From assembly GCA_003576695.1 (NCBI GenBank), contig QOZQ01000016.1, positions 36,001 through 100,000 of the forward strand: a DNA stretch of 64,000 nucleotides, in the 5' to 3' direction. This DNA is from Taklimakanibacter lacteus. Lineage in GTDB: Bacteria; Pseudomonadota; Alphaproteobacteria; Rhizobiales; Aestuariivirgaceae. Of the stretch, positions 47,149 through 57,881 are shown one piece after another (position 1 is the first letter of the stretch; every line of letters starts with the position of its first letter). Under the pieces are notes generated by a model that saw only the letters and a program-made list of their open reading frames with translations, ran no database searches and was not told the DNA's origin. A program made the translations under genes and the position numbers.

Positions 47149-48136
47149 CAGAACCCCTCCACTTTCGTCACCCCGGCGAAAGCCGGGGCCTATTAAATCG
47201 GTGAAGCGCGGGAAGCGCCGCTCGGCTGACTCTATTCAGGGGCCCCCGGCTTTCGCCGGGGTGACGGAGGGAAGGGTCGCGCAAGGGGGAGAGGAAAAGG
47301 CGAAGGACCTTCTGCGGGCGGCGAAGCGCGCGCTGGATGAGTGCGGCAATCCGACGCCGACACTCGATGCGCGGCTGCTGCTGCAGGAAGCCGCTGGCGT
47401 CAGCCGCGAAAAGCTGATTGCCGAGCCCGATCTCGATATAGCGGCGGAAGCCGCCGCGCGGTTTCGTAAATTCATGGATCGCCGGCTTCAGGGGGAGCCG
47501 GTCTCGCGCATTCTGGGGTATCGCGAATTCTACGGGCGGCGTTTCAGGATCACAACAGATACGCTCGATCCGCGTCCCGATACGGAAACGCTGATCGAGG
47601 CGGCGCTCGCCTTCATGCCCGCCGGCGCGGCCTGCCGCATCATCGATCTCGGCACCGGAACCGGCGCCATCGGCGTGACGCTGCTCGCCGAGCGCCCGCT
47701 TGCAACGGGCGTCCTCACGGATATCTCTTCCGCGGCGCTGGCGGTGGCGCGTGAAAATGCCAGGCTGCATGGCGTGGAGGCGCGGGTTTCCTTCAGTGAG
47801 GGAAGCTGGTTTGCCGGGATCGGTGGCCGCTTCGACCTGATCCTGTCCAATCCGCCCTATATCCCCCGGGCGATTCTCCCGACGCTTGCCGTCGAGGTCA
47901 GGAACTTCGATCCAGCGGGAGCCCTGGATGGCGGCCCCGACGGTCTTGAGCCTTATCGCCGGATCGCTGCCGGGGCAGCCCCCTTCCTCGCCCCCGGGGG
48001 GCATGTGATCGTCGAGATCGGAGCGGGGCAAGCTATTGAAATAGAACAAATTTTCCTTACTGATGGATTTCGCCTGGCGAACCGGTGGACCGATCTCGCC
48101 GGGCATGTCCGCTGCCTCGGTTTTGCACAGGCGTGA
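47138..48136 (+). CDS. prmC: Peptide chain release factor N5-glutamine methyltransferase
   Basis: 332 residues from ATG 47138, which overlaps the prfA stop by 11 bases; GTG 47261 would give 291. The N-terminal helical domain starts near residue 50 ([17 protein letters not shown]). Motif I is [19 protein letters not shown] and the substrate-Gln motif is [11 protein letters not shown]. It methylates the GGQ glutamine of RF1 and RF2. Residues about 10-43 are translated from a palindromic repeat (47166-47266), an extension not expected in the family. Either the repeat is read in frame or translation begins at the GTG within its right arm. Confidence 0.93.
   Translation: MRRDRTPPLSSPRRKPGPIKSVKRGKRRSADSIQGPPAFAGVTEGRVAQGGEEKAKDLLRAAKRALDECGNPTPTLDARLLLQEAAGVSREKLIAEPDLDIAAEAAARFRKFMDRRLQGEPVSRILGYREFYGRRFRITTDTLDPRPDTETLIEAALAFMPAGAACRIIDLGTGTGAIGVTLLAERPLATGVLTDISSAALAVARENARLHGVEARVSFSEGSWFAGIGGRFDLILSNPPYIPRAILPTLAVEVRNFDPAGALDGGPDGLEPYRRIAAGAAPFLAPGGHVIVEIGAGQAIEIEQIFLTDGFRLANRWTDLAGHVRCLGFAQA
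47166..47266. repeat. Palindromic repeat inserted at the prmC 5' end
   Basis: Left arm CGTCACCCCGGCGAAAGCCG (47166-47185, continuing GGGCC) and right arm GGCCCCCGGCTTTCGCCGGG (47241-47260, continuing GTGACG) are inverted copies with one extra C, about 50 bases apart. The type resembles widespread alphaproteobacterial intergenic palindromes. Its length and the flanks keep the prmC frame open. Confidence 0.82.
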
Positions 48137-48477
48137 CCGCGACAAAAAAGGGGTTGGAAAAGGCGGGGGGAAGGGCTACGTTAAATACGGTATTTCGTTC
48201 TGCCCGTTGCGATTAGCGCTAGACGGCAGGTGTCGGGACGGTCCACAGGGCAAAAGGTCCCTTCCACGTGAAGATTAGCGCGGTTGAAATGTAACGGGTC
48301 CAGGCCAGGATGCGTTCTCAGGCAGGACAAGACCTTACCTAAACCACAGGGACCGATTTGGCAGGGCTCGTTTGAGAGTCGATCGTCGATCAGAATCATG
48401 GCCGTCCGGCATGATGTGTGACTCTGCGTGTGGGAAACCGCGGACAGTATGAATTTAAACCAAGGCATGAGCAAAAA
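48137..48477. other. prmC-DUF4167 intergenic region (341 bases)
   Basis: No convincing gene. There are short inverted segments (for example GTCGATCGTCGATC near 48379) and a C/G-rich block at 48220-48260, but no recognisable RNA family. It must contain the promoter and a long leader for the DUF4167 gene. Confidence 0.4.
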
Positions 48478-49380
48478 ATGAGACCAGGTCAGCACAATAA
48501 GCGGGGCCGCGGCCGGAATCGTCGTCACAGTGGCGGCGGAGGCGGTGGTGGCGGCGGCGGTGGCAATCCGCTCAATCGTGTCTATGAGAGCAATGGCCCC
48601 GATGTGAAAGTGCGTGGCACGGCGCAAACCGTGGCCGACAAATATCTTCAGCTCGGGCGCGACGCCCAGGTCTCCGGCGACACCGTGATGGCCGAGAGCT
48701 ACTATCAGCATGCCGAGCATTATCTGCGCATCCTTGCCGCGGCTCAGGCCTATCAGCAGCAGATGCAGCAGCAATATCGCCGTCCCGAGGATGAGTTTGG
48801 CGACGAGGACGAGATGGAGGCGGGCGGCGAAGGCGATGACAGCCAGCCCGATGTCGGCGAGCGTCCGGCCTTTGCAGGCGAGGCGGGCGAGCAGCCGGAA
48901 GGCTTCGATCAGGGGCCGGAGCGGCGCGACCATCAGCAGAACCGCGACAACCGCGATTATCAGAACAACCGCGACCGCGACTACCAGCAGGGCCGTTCGC
49001 AGGATCATCAGGGGCGTGACCGCAATGATCGCAACCGCGGCAATTTCCGTCCGCGCTGGGACAGGAACCGCGATCACCAGGGTGGCGGCGAGGGTCGCTA
49101 CGGCAATCAGCAGAACCAGCAGCCCTACCAGCCGCGGCGCGATGAGCAGCCGGTCGAAGCCGAGCAACCGCAACCGCTTCCGGCCGCGGTGGCCGAGCCT
49201 CCGGCTCCGCCCGCGCCACCTGCCGAAGTCAACGGCGCGAGCGAGAAATGGGATGGGCCGCAACCCTCCTTCCTGAAGCGCCCGACAACCGGGCGCGGAC
49301 GCAGGCCCCGTCGCGAGGCGGCAGCTGCTGGAGAGTCCGCCGCGCCGGCCCCGCAAGAGGACGTCCCTCAGGCCGACTGA
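48478..49380 (+). CDS. DUF4167 domain protein
   Basis: 300 residues from ATG 48478 (MRPGQHNKRGRGRNRRHSGG), the usual family start; an upstream GTG at 48418 is less likely. A basic Arg/Asn tail leads into an 11-Gly run. The conserved DUF4167 core (about 30-105) reads NPLNRVYESNGPDVKVRGTA, then VADKYLQLGRDAQVSGDTVM and YYQHAEHYLRIL. The remaining 190 residues are disordered and rich in Arg, Asp, Asn, Gln and Pro. The family is nearly confined to Hyphomicrobiales and relatives. Function unknown, though the basic low-complexity layout suggests RNA or ribosome binding. Conserved between prmC and clpB. Confidence 0.9.
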   Translation: MRPGQHNKRGRGRNRRHSGGGGGGGGGGGNPLNRVYESNGPDVKVRGTAQTVADKYLQLGRDAQVSGDTVMAESYYQHAEHYLRILAAAQAYQQQMQQQYRRPEDEFGDEDEMEAGGEGDDSQPDVGERPAFAGEAGEQPEGFDQGPERRDHQQNRDNRDYQNNRDRDYQQGRSQDHQGRDRNDRNRGNFRPRWDRNRDHQGGGEGRYGNQQNQQPYQPRRDEQPVEAEQPQPLPAAVAEPPAPPAPPAEVNGASEKWDGPQPSFLKRPTTGRGRRPRREAAAAGESAAPAPQEDVPQAD

Positions 49381-49931
49381 GAGAAGCTCCGATCATGCTC
49401 GCAGGATGAACGGTACATGTAGTACCGTTCGCTGCGAACAGCCGCCGGCAACGGCAACCGCCAGGCCTCGGGCAGGTTCAAGGGCAGATCCGAAAGGACG
49501 ATCGCGCCCGGTGCCAGCAGTGCCGGCAGGTTCTGGCTGACCAGCGCCGCGACCTCGGCATTGTAAGCCTCGTCATAAGTGCCGACGTCGGAATTGACGA
49601 GAACGACCTGGCCGGCGAAACGGTGGCGCGCCTGAGGCAGGGTGTCGGACAATTTACCGAGAATCAGATGGGTTTCATCCGGGGTGCAGTCGGCAAAGCA
49701 GTCGATCTCGCGGTCGAACACGAAGATGTCGCGATCCGGCAGATGGCGGCGCAGATGATCGAAGGTGCGGCCATGGCCGAGCCCCAGCTCGAAGACCGGG
49801 CCCGGCCGGTTCCTGATCTGCTCGACGGCCCAGTTGAGGCATATATGCTGGGCTTCCAGGCGGAACAGCAGCCGCTCCAGCCGGGTCGGCTCGAGCGCGT
49901 GCGGGTCTTGCGGGGTGCGGCCGTTTTCCAT
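49368..49931 (-). CDS. Class I SAM-dependent methyltransferase
   Basis: 187 residues from ATG 49931 (MENGRTPQDPHALEPTRLER). Motif I is VFELGLGHGRTFDHLRRHLP, with an acidic ribose-binding residue in IFVFDREIDCFAD. It is compact and lacks an added substrate domain; the substrate is unknown. The 3' end overlaps DUF4167 by 13 bases (convergent). The 5' end faces clpB, and the clpB heat-shock-type promoter starts 30 bases outside its start codon. Confidence 0.82.
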   Translation of the reverse strand: MENGRTPQDPHALEPTRLERLLFRLEAQHICLNWAVEQIRNRPGPVFELGLGHGRTFDHLRRHLPDRDIFVFDREIDCFADCTPDETHLILGKLSDTLPQARHRFAGQVVLVNSDVGTYDEAYNAEVAALVSQNLPALLAPGAIVLSDLPLNLPEAWRLPLPAAVRSERYYMYRSSCEHDRSFSQSA

Positions 49932-49960
49932 GTTTTTCTCTATAGTAAGGGTCGGCTCAT

Positions 49961-49989
49961 CTTGCGAGACGGGAAATTCATTCCCATAT
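49961..49989 (+). promoter_or_regulatory. Sigma-32 (RpoH) type promoter of clpB
   Basis: CTTGCGA (49961-49967), a 14-bp spacer and TCCCATAT (49982-49989) closely match the heat-shock consensus CTTGAAA-N11-16-CCCCATnT. Transcription would begin near 49997, leaving a leader of about 135 bases before clpB. Confidence 0.65.
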
Positions 49990-50131
49990 CCGCCTTGCGG
50001 GATGACCGGACCGGAACGGAACGCCTCATCGAGGGTTTCGTGACGGCGAGGGGACTTCCCACCCAGCCCATGACGACGTTGGATAGGGTGCCTTTGGGGC
50101 CCTTAAAACGTGCCGAGGAGGAGAATATACA

Positions 50132-52732
<2,601 letters not shown>

Positions 52733-52777
52733 AGGGCGGCCACCCTCGCGACATTACTGCGATTTCACCCGGGCCTA

Positions 52778-52792
52778 TGTTGCAATGCAGCA
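52778..52792. promoter_or_regulatory. Candidate PhaR-type operator before the patatin-bdhA pair
   Basis: TGTTGCAATGCAGCA is a 15-bp near-palindrome (one mismatch), 23 bases before the patatin gene start. TGC-rich palindromes of this kind are bound by PhaR/AniA repressors of polyhydroxybutyrate genes in alphaproteobacteria. The downstream bdhA makes this plausible. Binding is inferred only. Confidence 0.4.
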
Positions 52793-52815
52793 TATGCCCG
52801 GTCTACATTCGGCCC

Positions 52816-53961
52816 ATGGCTGCAAAATCATCGGAAAACCATGGCGAGATCGTCCTCGTCCTGCAAGGCGGAGGCGCCCTTGGCGCCTATCAGGCGGGCG
52901 CCTTCGAGGCCTTGAGCGAGCATGGCCTGGCGCCCGGCTGGATCGCCGGCATTTCGATCGGCGCCATCAACGGAGCGATCATCGCCGGCAATTCGCCCGA
53001 GAATCGCGTCGGGAAGCTGCGCAGCTTCTGGGAGCGCGTGTCGTCGGGCCTCAAAGGCCTGCCGCTGATGGGCGATGGCCATTACCGCACCGCCTTCAAT
53101 GATGCGAGCGCGCTGTGGGGCCTTTATTTCGGCGTGCCGGGCTTCTTCGAGCCGCGTTTTCCACCGCCGGTGCTGACTTCGGGCGATGGCCCGCAAGGCA
53201 TCAGCTATTATTCGACCGAGCCCCTGACGCGCAGCCTGAGCGAGCTCGTCGATTTCGATTATCTCAACCGCGATGGCCCCAGACTCAGCGTCGGCGCCGT
53301 CAATATCCGCACCGGCAATCTCGCTTTCTTCGACCGGGCCAGGGAAGAGATCAAGCTGCATCATGTGCTCGCTTCCGGCGCCCTGCCGCCTGGCCTGCCG
53401 CCGGTGCGCATCGGCGAGGATTATTTCTGGGACGGCGGCATCGTCTCCAACACGCCCCTGCAATATGTGATCGACGAACCGCCGCCAGCTCCGCAAATGT
53501 GCATCTTCCAGGTCGACCTGTTCAGCGCACGCGGCACCTTGCCGCGCAATCTTCTCGATGCGGTCGAGCGCGAGAAGGAGATCCGCTATTCGAGCCGCAC
53601 CAGGCTCAATACCGACATGGCGGCGAAGCGGCACGAATTGCGCTGCGCGCTCAAGCGCCTGCTGCACAAGCTGCCGGAAAAGCTGCGCAACGATCCGGAT
53701 ACTTTGCGCCTGGCGCGGGTAGAGGATGAGCCCGCGGTCACCATCGTTCATCTCATCTATCGCGAGCGCGCCTATGAGACGCATGCGCGCGACTATGAAT
53801 TCTCGCGCCTGTCGGTCGAGGAGCATTGGGAGCAGGGCCGCAGGGACGTGTTCGCGACCTTGGCGCATGACAGCTGGAAGAACCGGGGAACGCCCGAAGA
53901 GGGTGTGACAGTCCTCGATCTCACCCGAAGACCCCAAAAATCGCATGGAGTATCCGCATGA
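52816..53961 (+). CDS. Patatin-like phospholipase with C-terminal DUF3734
   Basis: 381 residues from ATG 52816 ([20 protein letters not shown]). Oxyanion motif [15 protein letters not shown], nucleophile elbow [10 protein letters not shown] (GxSxG) and dyad Asp in [13 protein letters not shown] are all present. The C-terminal 100 residues match DUF3734. No signal peptide. The gene overlaps bdhA by 4 bases (ATGA) and this pairing recurs in Hyphomicrobiales. It may therefore act on polyhydroxybutyrate oligomers or granule lipids, although phospholipase activity is the family default. Confidence 0.9.
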   Translation: MAAKSSENHGEIVLVLQGGGALGAYQAGAFEALSEHGLAPGWIAGISIGAINGAIIAGNSPENRVGKLRSFWERVSSGLKGLPLMGDGHYRTAFNDASALWGLYFGVPGFFEPRFPPPVLTSGDGPQGISYYSTEPLTRSLSELVDFDYLNRDGPRLSVGAVNIRTGNLAFFDRAREEIKLHHVLASGALPPGLPPVRIGEDYFWDGGIVSNTPLQYVIDEPPPAPQMCIFQVDLFSARGTLPRNLLDAVEREKEIRYSSRTRLNTDMAAKRHELRCALKRLLHKLPEKLRNDPDTLRLARVEDEPAVTIVHLIYRERAYETHARDYEFSRLSVEEHWEQGRRDVFATLAHDSWKNRGTPEEGVTVLDLTRRPQKSHGVSA

Positions 53962-54740
53962 AGCTCGACCAGAAGATCGCCATCGTCACCGGGGCCGCGA
54001 GCGGCATCGGCCTCGCCATCGCCCGGCGCTATGTCGCGGAAGGGGCAACCGTCGCCATTGCCGATCTCAAGGAAGAGGCGGCGAAGGCGGCCGCCGCCGA
54101 TCTGAGCAAGCTTGGGCCCGGCAAGGCCATCGGGATCGCCATGGACGTGACAAGCGAGCGCCAGGTCAATGACGGCGTGGCCATGGTGGTGCGGCAATTC
54201 GGCCAGGTCGACATACTGGTGAGCAATGCCGGCATACAGATCGTGCACCGTATCGAGGAGTTTCCCTACGAGGAATGGAAGAAGCTGATCGCCATCCATC
54301 TCGATGGCGCCTTCCTCACCGCCAAGGCCTGCCTGCCCCACATGTACAAGCGCAAATCGGGCAGCATCATCTTCATGGGCTCGGTGCACTCGAAAGAGGC
54401 TTCGCCGCTCAAATCGGCCTATGTGGCGGCCAAGCACGGCATATTGGGCCTGGCGCGCACCCTCGCCAAGGAAGGCGGGCCCTATAATGTGCGCAGCAAT
54501 GTCATCTGCCCCGGCTTCGTGCGCACGCCGCTCGTCGAGAAGCAGATTCCCGAGCAGGCGCGCGATCTCAAGATCTCCGAGGAGGAGGTGGTGAAGCGCG
54601 TGATGCTCGGCAACACCGTCGACCAGCTCTTCACCACGGTCGAGGACGTCGCCGAAGTCGCCCTGACGCTGGCCGCTTTCGACACGGCCGCGCTTACCGG
54701 GCAATCCATCGTGGTGAGCCACGGCTGGAATATGAACTGA
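53958..54740 (+). CDS. bdhA: 3-Hydroxybutyrate dehydrogenase
   Basis: 260 residues from ATG 53958, overlapping the patatin stop. Short-chain dehydrogenase with cofactor motif [21 protein letters not shown] in [12 protein letters not shown], catalytic Ser in [11 protein letters not shown] and YxxxK in [12 protein letters not shown]. The C-terminal [13 protein letters not shown] fits bacterial BdhA. It oxidises D-3-hydroxybutyrate to acetoacetate with NAD, the last step of polyhydroxybutyrate use. Followed at once by the four-copy module C array. Confidence 0.93.
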   Translation: MKLDQKIAIVTGAASGIGLAIARRYVAEGATVAIADLKEEAAKAAAADLSKLGPGKAIGIAMDVTSERQVNDGVAMVVRQFGQVDILVSNAGIQIVHRIEEFPYEEWKKLIAIHLDGAFLTAKACLPHMYKRKSGSIIFMGSVHSKEASPLKSAYVAAKHGILGLARTLAKEGGPYNVRSNVICPGFVRTPLVEKQIPEQARDLKISEEEVVKRVMLGNTVDQLFTTVEDVAEVALTLAAFDTAALTGQSIVVSHGWNMN

Positions 54741-54750
54741 CGCTTTGCTT

Positions 54751-54970
54751 GCGCATCGGATTGTCCGAAAACCGCTTCGCACTTTTTGGTCCGATGCTTT
54801 TTGTTAGCGCATCGGATTATCCGAAAACCGCTTCGCACTTTTTGGTCCGATGCTTTTTGTTAGCGCATCGGATTATCCGAAAACCGCTTCGCACTTTTCG
54901 GTCCGATGCTTTTTGTTAACGCATCGGATTATCCGAAAACCGCTTCGCACTTTTCGGTCCGATGCTTTAT
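54751..54970. repeat. Four tandem copies of palindromic module C, 56-bp period
   Basis: Units start at 54751, 54807, 54863 and 54919. Each holds arms GCATCGGA/TCCGATGC around an inner CCGAAAACCG...CACTTTTCGG hairpin, then a TTTTTGTTA spacer. Copies 1 and 2 read CACTTTTTGG, copies 3 and 4 CACTTTTCGG, and copy 1 has TTGTCC in place of TTATCC. The fourth runs into the start of modE. A single related copy sits at 6840-6884. Confidence 0.92.
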
Positions 54971-54979
54971 TGTCGCGCG

Positions 54980-55360
54980 ATGGCTTATCCCAAGGCATCG
55001 CTCAGGATCGAATTCGGGCCCGACCAGCGTATCGGTCCGGGCAAGGTGCATCTGCTCGAGCTCGTGGCGCAAACCGGCTCGATCTCGGCGGCGGCGCGCG
55101 AAATGGAGATGTCCTACCGCCGCGCCTGGCTTCTCATCGATGAGATGAACCGCATGTTCAAGGAGCCGGTGATCGCCGCCGTCACCGGCGGCGCCCATGG
55201 CGGCGGGGCGCAGCTCACCGAGCTGGGTGAGACCGTCATCGCCACCTATCGCGCCATCGAGGCCGATTCGGCCCAGATCCTGAGCAAGAGGCTGGGCAAG
55301 GTGCTGGGCCAGGTGTCCATGGCGCAGCCTGCCGGCGGCCGGCGGTCGAAGCGGGCCTGA
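54980..55360 (+). CDS. modE: ModE-family molybdate-responsive regulator, DNA-binding domain only
   Basis: 126 residues from ATG 54980 (MAYPKASLRIEFGPDQRIGP). An upstream ATG at 54962 is inside the last palindrome and has no ribosome site. Winged helix-turn-helix of the LysR/ModE type: GKVHLLELVAQTGSISAAAR, then EMSYRRAWLLIDEMNRMF. The C-terminal molbindin domains of E. coli ModE (about 130 residues) are absent, as in many alphaproteobacterial short ModEs, so molybdate sensing is indirect or by dimerisation. Faces modCBA across two unrelated genes; a matching box lies before modA. Confidence 0.9.
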   Translation: MAYPKASLRIEFGPDQRIGPGKVHLLELVAQTGSISAAAREMEMSYRRAWLLIDEMNRMFKEPVIAAVTGGAHGGGAQLTELGETVIATYRAIEADSAQILSKRLGKVLGQVSMAQPAGGRRSKRA

Positions 55361-56947
55361 TCAGCCGACCGCAAGATCGCCCAGCGCGTCCTTGAGCGGG
55401 CCCAGATGCTTTTCATAGGCGCGCCAGGCCTTGACCGATGATCTGTAGATCGGCTGGCGCACCTGCCAGCGGCTCGGCGTCGACACAGAGCGGTCGGTAT
55501 CGTGGAAGGCGAGGCAGGCATCGTCCCATTCCAGTCCCGTGAAGGCGATGAGCGAACGGCTCATGGCCTCCTGCTCGGCGACCATCTCCTCATAGGGAAG
55601 CTCGAAGACCTCGAGCGGCAGGACGCTCTTCCAGTGGCGCATGAGGCGATGATACTCGCGATAATAGAGCCCGAGCGTCTCAAGGTCGCGATTGTAGGCA
55701 TGCGCCTCGTTGAAGGTCTGCATGAAGCAGGACAGGCAATTGTCCATGGGATCGCGTCTGCAGTGGACGATCTTCGCCTTCGGGAAAGTGAGCGCGATGA
55801 GGCCCAGATACTCGAAATTATGCGGCAGCTTGTTGACGACACGGCGTGCATCGCGGGCGCCGCGGCTGATGTCGGCGACATAGCGGCTGGCGAGCTCGCG
55901 GATGGATTTGGGCGCGACTGCGCGGATCGACTGCGGAAAATTCGGACTGCGCAGCGCATCGAAGCCCAGGTCCTTCAGTATCTCATTGAAATCGCTGCGC
56001 TCGCCGGCACCCCAGATCAAAGGATGGCTGGCCAGGATCTGTTCGGTGAGCGTCGTGCCCGAGCGCGGCATGCCGACGACAAAGACGGGAATCTCCGATG
56101 AATGGCCGAAGCCCATGCGCGAGGCGAAGAAGGCCTTGTCGAAAGTGGCGATCATGCGGTCGACGAATTCGCGATAGGCCTTGAGGTCGTACTGAACCTG
56201 GCTCGCGTCTTTCGAGGCCTTGAATTCGAAGAAAGCCTCGTCGTGCCGCTTGAGGTCGTGGAACATCTTGCCGGCGGCATGATGCAGCGTGACCGGACTG
56301 GCCTGCTTTTCCGGAGCTTCGGCGAGGAGCTTCTCGATCGCCGCCACTTCGGGTTCGGAAGCAGTGAATTTGTGGGATACGGCATAGCCCAAGAGGGCCC
56401 GGGCATTGCCGGGCTCGCGGCTGAGGAAGGTGCGAAAGCGCGTCTCGGCTTGCGGCAATTCGCCGATCTCGACCAGCGTCTCGGCGAGGCCGAGCTCGGC
56501 TTCCACGCTCTGCGGCGAGAGCGCCAGCGCCCGTTCGAAGGTCTGGCGAGCCTCCTCACCTTTGCCGAGCTTGCGGTAGGCTTTGCCGAGCGAGACGAGC
56601 GTCGGGATCAGCTTGGGATCGAGGGCGAGCGCCTTGCGAAAGTTGACGGCCGCCTTGTCATACTGGTCATCCAGTAAAAAGACATTGCCGAGATTGTTGC
56701 GGATCGTCGCGTCCTTGGGGGCGTGCCTGACAGCGAGGCCCAGGAGCCTGATCGCCTCGTCGAGCCGTTTCGCCTCGACCGCCAGCATGCCCAGGAAATT
56801 CAGCGCCTGGGGGTGATTGGGAAACTGCCGCAAGACGAGCTGGTAGCAATATTCCGCTTCCGTGAACCGCTTCTGGCGGTAGAAAGCGAGTCCGCGCGCC
56901 AGCGTCTCGGCAATTCCGGCTTTAGTGGGCTTGAGGTCGAGCTTCAT
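55361..56947 (-). CDS. TPR-containing sulfotransferase
   Basis: 528 residues from ATG 56947 (MKLDLKPTKAGIAETLARGL). Five or so tetratricopeptide repeats occupy about 15-190 (for example AEYCYQLVLRQFPNHPQALN). The sulfotransferase domain (about 270-500) has the PAPS-binding loop VVGMPRSGTTLTEQILASHP and the second phosphate motif HCRRDPMDNCLSCFMQTFN. Related proteins sulfate carbohydrates, peptides or lipids in alphaproteobacteria. The acceptor is unknown. It lies between modE and the outer-membrane gene; its stop abuts the modE stop (convergent). Confidence 0.9.
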   Translation of the reverse strand: MKLDLKPTKAGIAETLARGLAFYRQKRFTEAEYCYQLVLRQFPNHPQALNFLGMLAVEAKRLDEAIRLLGLAVRHAPKDATIRNNLGNVFLLDDQYDKAAVNFRKALALDPKLIPTLVSLGKAYRKLGKGEEARQTFERALALSPQSVEAELGLAETLVEIGELPQAETRFRTFLSREPGNARALLGYAVSHKFTASEPEVAAIEKLLAEAPEKQASPVTLHHAAGKMFHDLKRHDEAFFEFKASKDASQVQYDLKAYREFVDRMIATFDKAFFASRMGFGHSSEIPVFVVGMPRSGTTLTEQILASHPLIWGAGERSDFNEILKDLGFDALRSPNFPQSIRAVAPKSIRELASRYVADISRGARDARRVVNKLPHNFEYLGLIALTFPKAKIVHCRRDPMDNCLSCFMQTFNEAHAYNRDLETLGLYYREYHRLMRHWKSVLPLEVFELPYEEMVAEQEAMSRSLIAFTGLEWDDACLAFHDTDRSVSTPSRWQVRQPIYRSSVKAWRAYEKHLGPLKDALGDLAVG

Positions 56948-56983
56948 GGCCGCAAACAATCACATGTGCCGGGCCCGTTGCAA

Positions 56984-57012
56984 AGCAAAAGGGCCGGCGC
57001 GAGACCGGCCCT
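56984..57012 (-). terminator. Rho-independent terminator of the outer-membrane protein gene
   Basis: On the minus strand AGGGCCGG/CCGGCCCT (57012-56990, 7-nt loop) runs into TTTTGCTTTG. It lies 25 bases after the stop codon at 57037. Confidence 0.82.
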
Positions 57013-57036
57013 CGAGGCAAATTCAAAGAACCGATG

Positions 57037-57753
57037 TCAGAGGCCGAAACTCACACCGGCAATGACATTGTGGTTCCACATCCAGTCCAGCTCATAGTCG
57101 GACTGCTCCTCAAATGAGGTCTCGTTCTTCAAGCTTGGCCCGTCGATGCCACGCAAACGATATCCGACATCCAACGATATGTTGTCCCAAGCCTGCCATC
57201 TGAGTCCGGCGCCGAGCTGAAAGGCAAAGGCGACCTCTGAACTGTCGAATATTGGGTCATAGTCATCGAAGTCGTCATAGCCCACATCGCCGTCAACAAC
57301 GGCCAAGCCCAGACCGCCGCCGAGATAAGGCTTCACCTCTTCGCTTAAAGGAAGATCGTACCAAAAGTTGGCCATGAAGGTGAGGATGCCGAATTTCCCG
57401 TGGGCGTCATATGTGTCGGTGCTTCCGTCGCCCCCATCCCGATACCTGATGTCGTCTACGTCGTTCTCGGAGTAGGCCACTTCCAGCTCGACCCGGAGAT
57501 CATCTGTCAGATGGGTTCCGACCGCACCGCCGATGATAAAGCCCAAATCCGTCGAGACATTGGCCTCATAGCCGGACGTGCCGTCATAGGAATAGTTGGT
57601 GTCGACTCTGTCGAGGAAAGACGCGCCGCCGAACAGGCTGACATACCAACCGGCAGGCTCGGCGACCGGCTCGATGTCAGCGGCGCGGGCAGACGACATG
57701 CCGAGAACCAAGGCGGTCGCTGCAACGGCGAGCAGATATTCCTTCTTAACCAC
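57037..57753 (-). CDS. Outer-membrane beta-barrel protein (Omp25/OmpA-like small porin family)
   Basis: 238 residues from GTG 57753, supported by GGGGGA in the ribosome-site position. Signal peptide: VKKEYLLAVAATALVLGMSS, then ARA and cleavage. The mature part alternates short amphipathic strands with acidic turns (WYVSLFGGASFLDRVDTNYS, LGFIIGGAVGTHLTDDLRV, KPYLGGGLGLAVVDGDVGYD) and ends in Leu after a Phe (GVSFGL), near the C-terminal aromatic rule for barrels. Eight strands are likely. Acidic residues dominate the loops. Own terminator, so probably a single-gene unit. Confidence 0.85.
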   Translation of the reverse strand: MVKKEYLLAVAATALVLGMSSARAADIEPVAEPAGWYVSLFGGASFLDRVDTNYSYDGTSGYEANVSTDLGFIIGGAVGTHLTDDLRVELEVAYSENDVDDIRYRDGGDGSTDTYDAHGKFGILTFMANFWYDLPLSEEVKPYLGGGLGLAVVDGDVGYDDFDDYDPIFDSSEVAFAFQLGAGLRWQAWDNISLDVGYRLRGIDGPSLKNETSFEEQSDYELDWMWNHNVIAGVSFGL

Positions 57754-57881
57754 TGTGAATCCCCCAACAATCCTGATTTGGGCAAGATGAGCCGGGAATC
57801 CCTGCAAGTCAATTGAGCGTCGGTCGCTGCAATCCTATCTGCGGCAATTGTGACCAATCCGCCACACCGGGCGGCGCCGAT

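Noticed and set aside
54751..54970. The regular 56-bp repeats looked at first like a CRISPR array.
   Set aside because: There are no unique spacers; the entire period is repeated, and the unit is a large palindrome seen elsewhere as a single copy. No cas gene is near.
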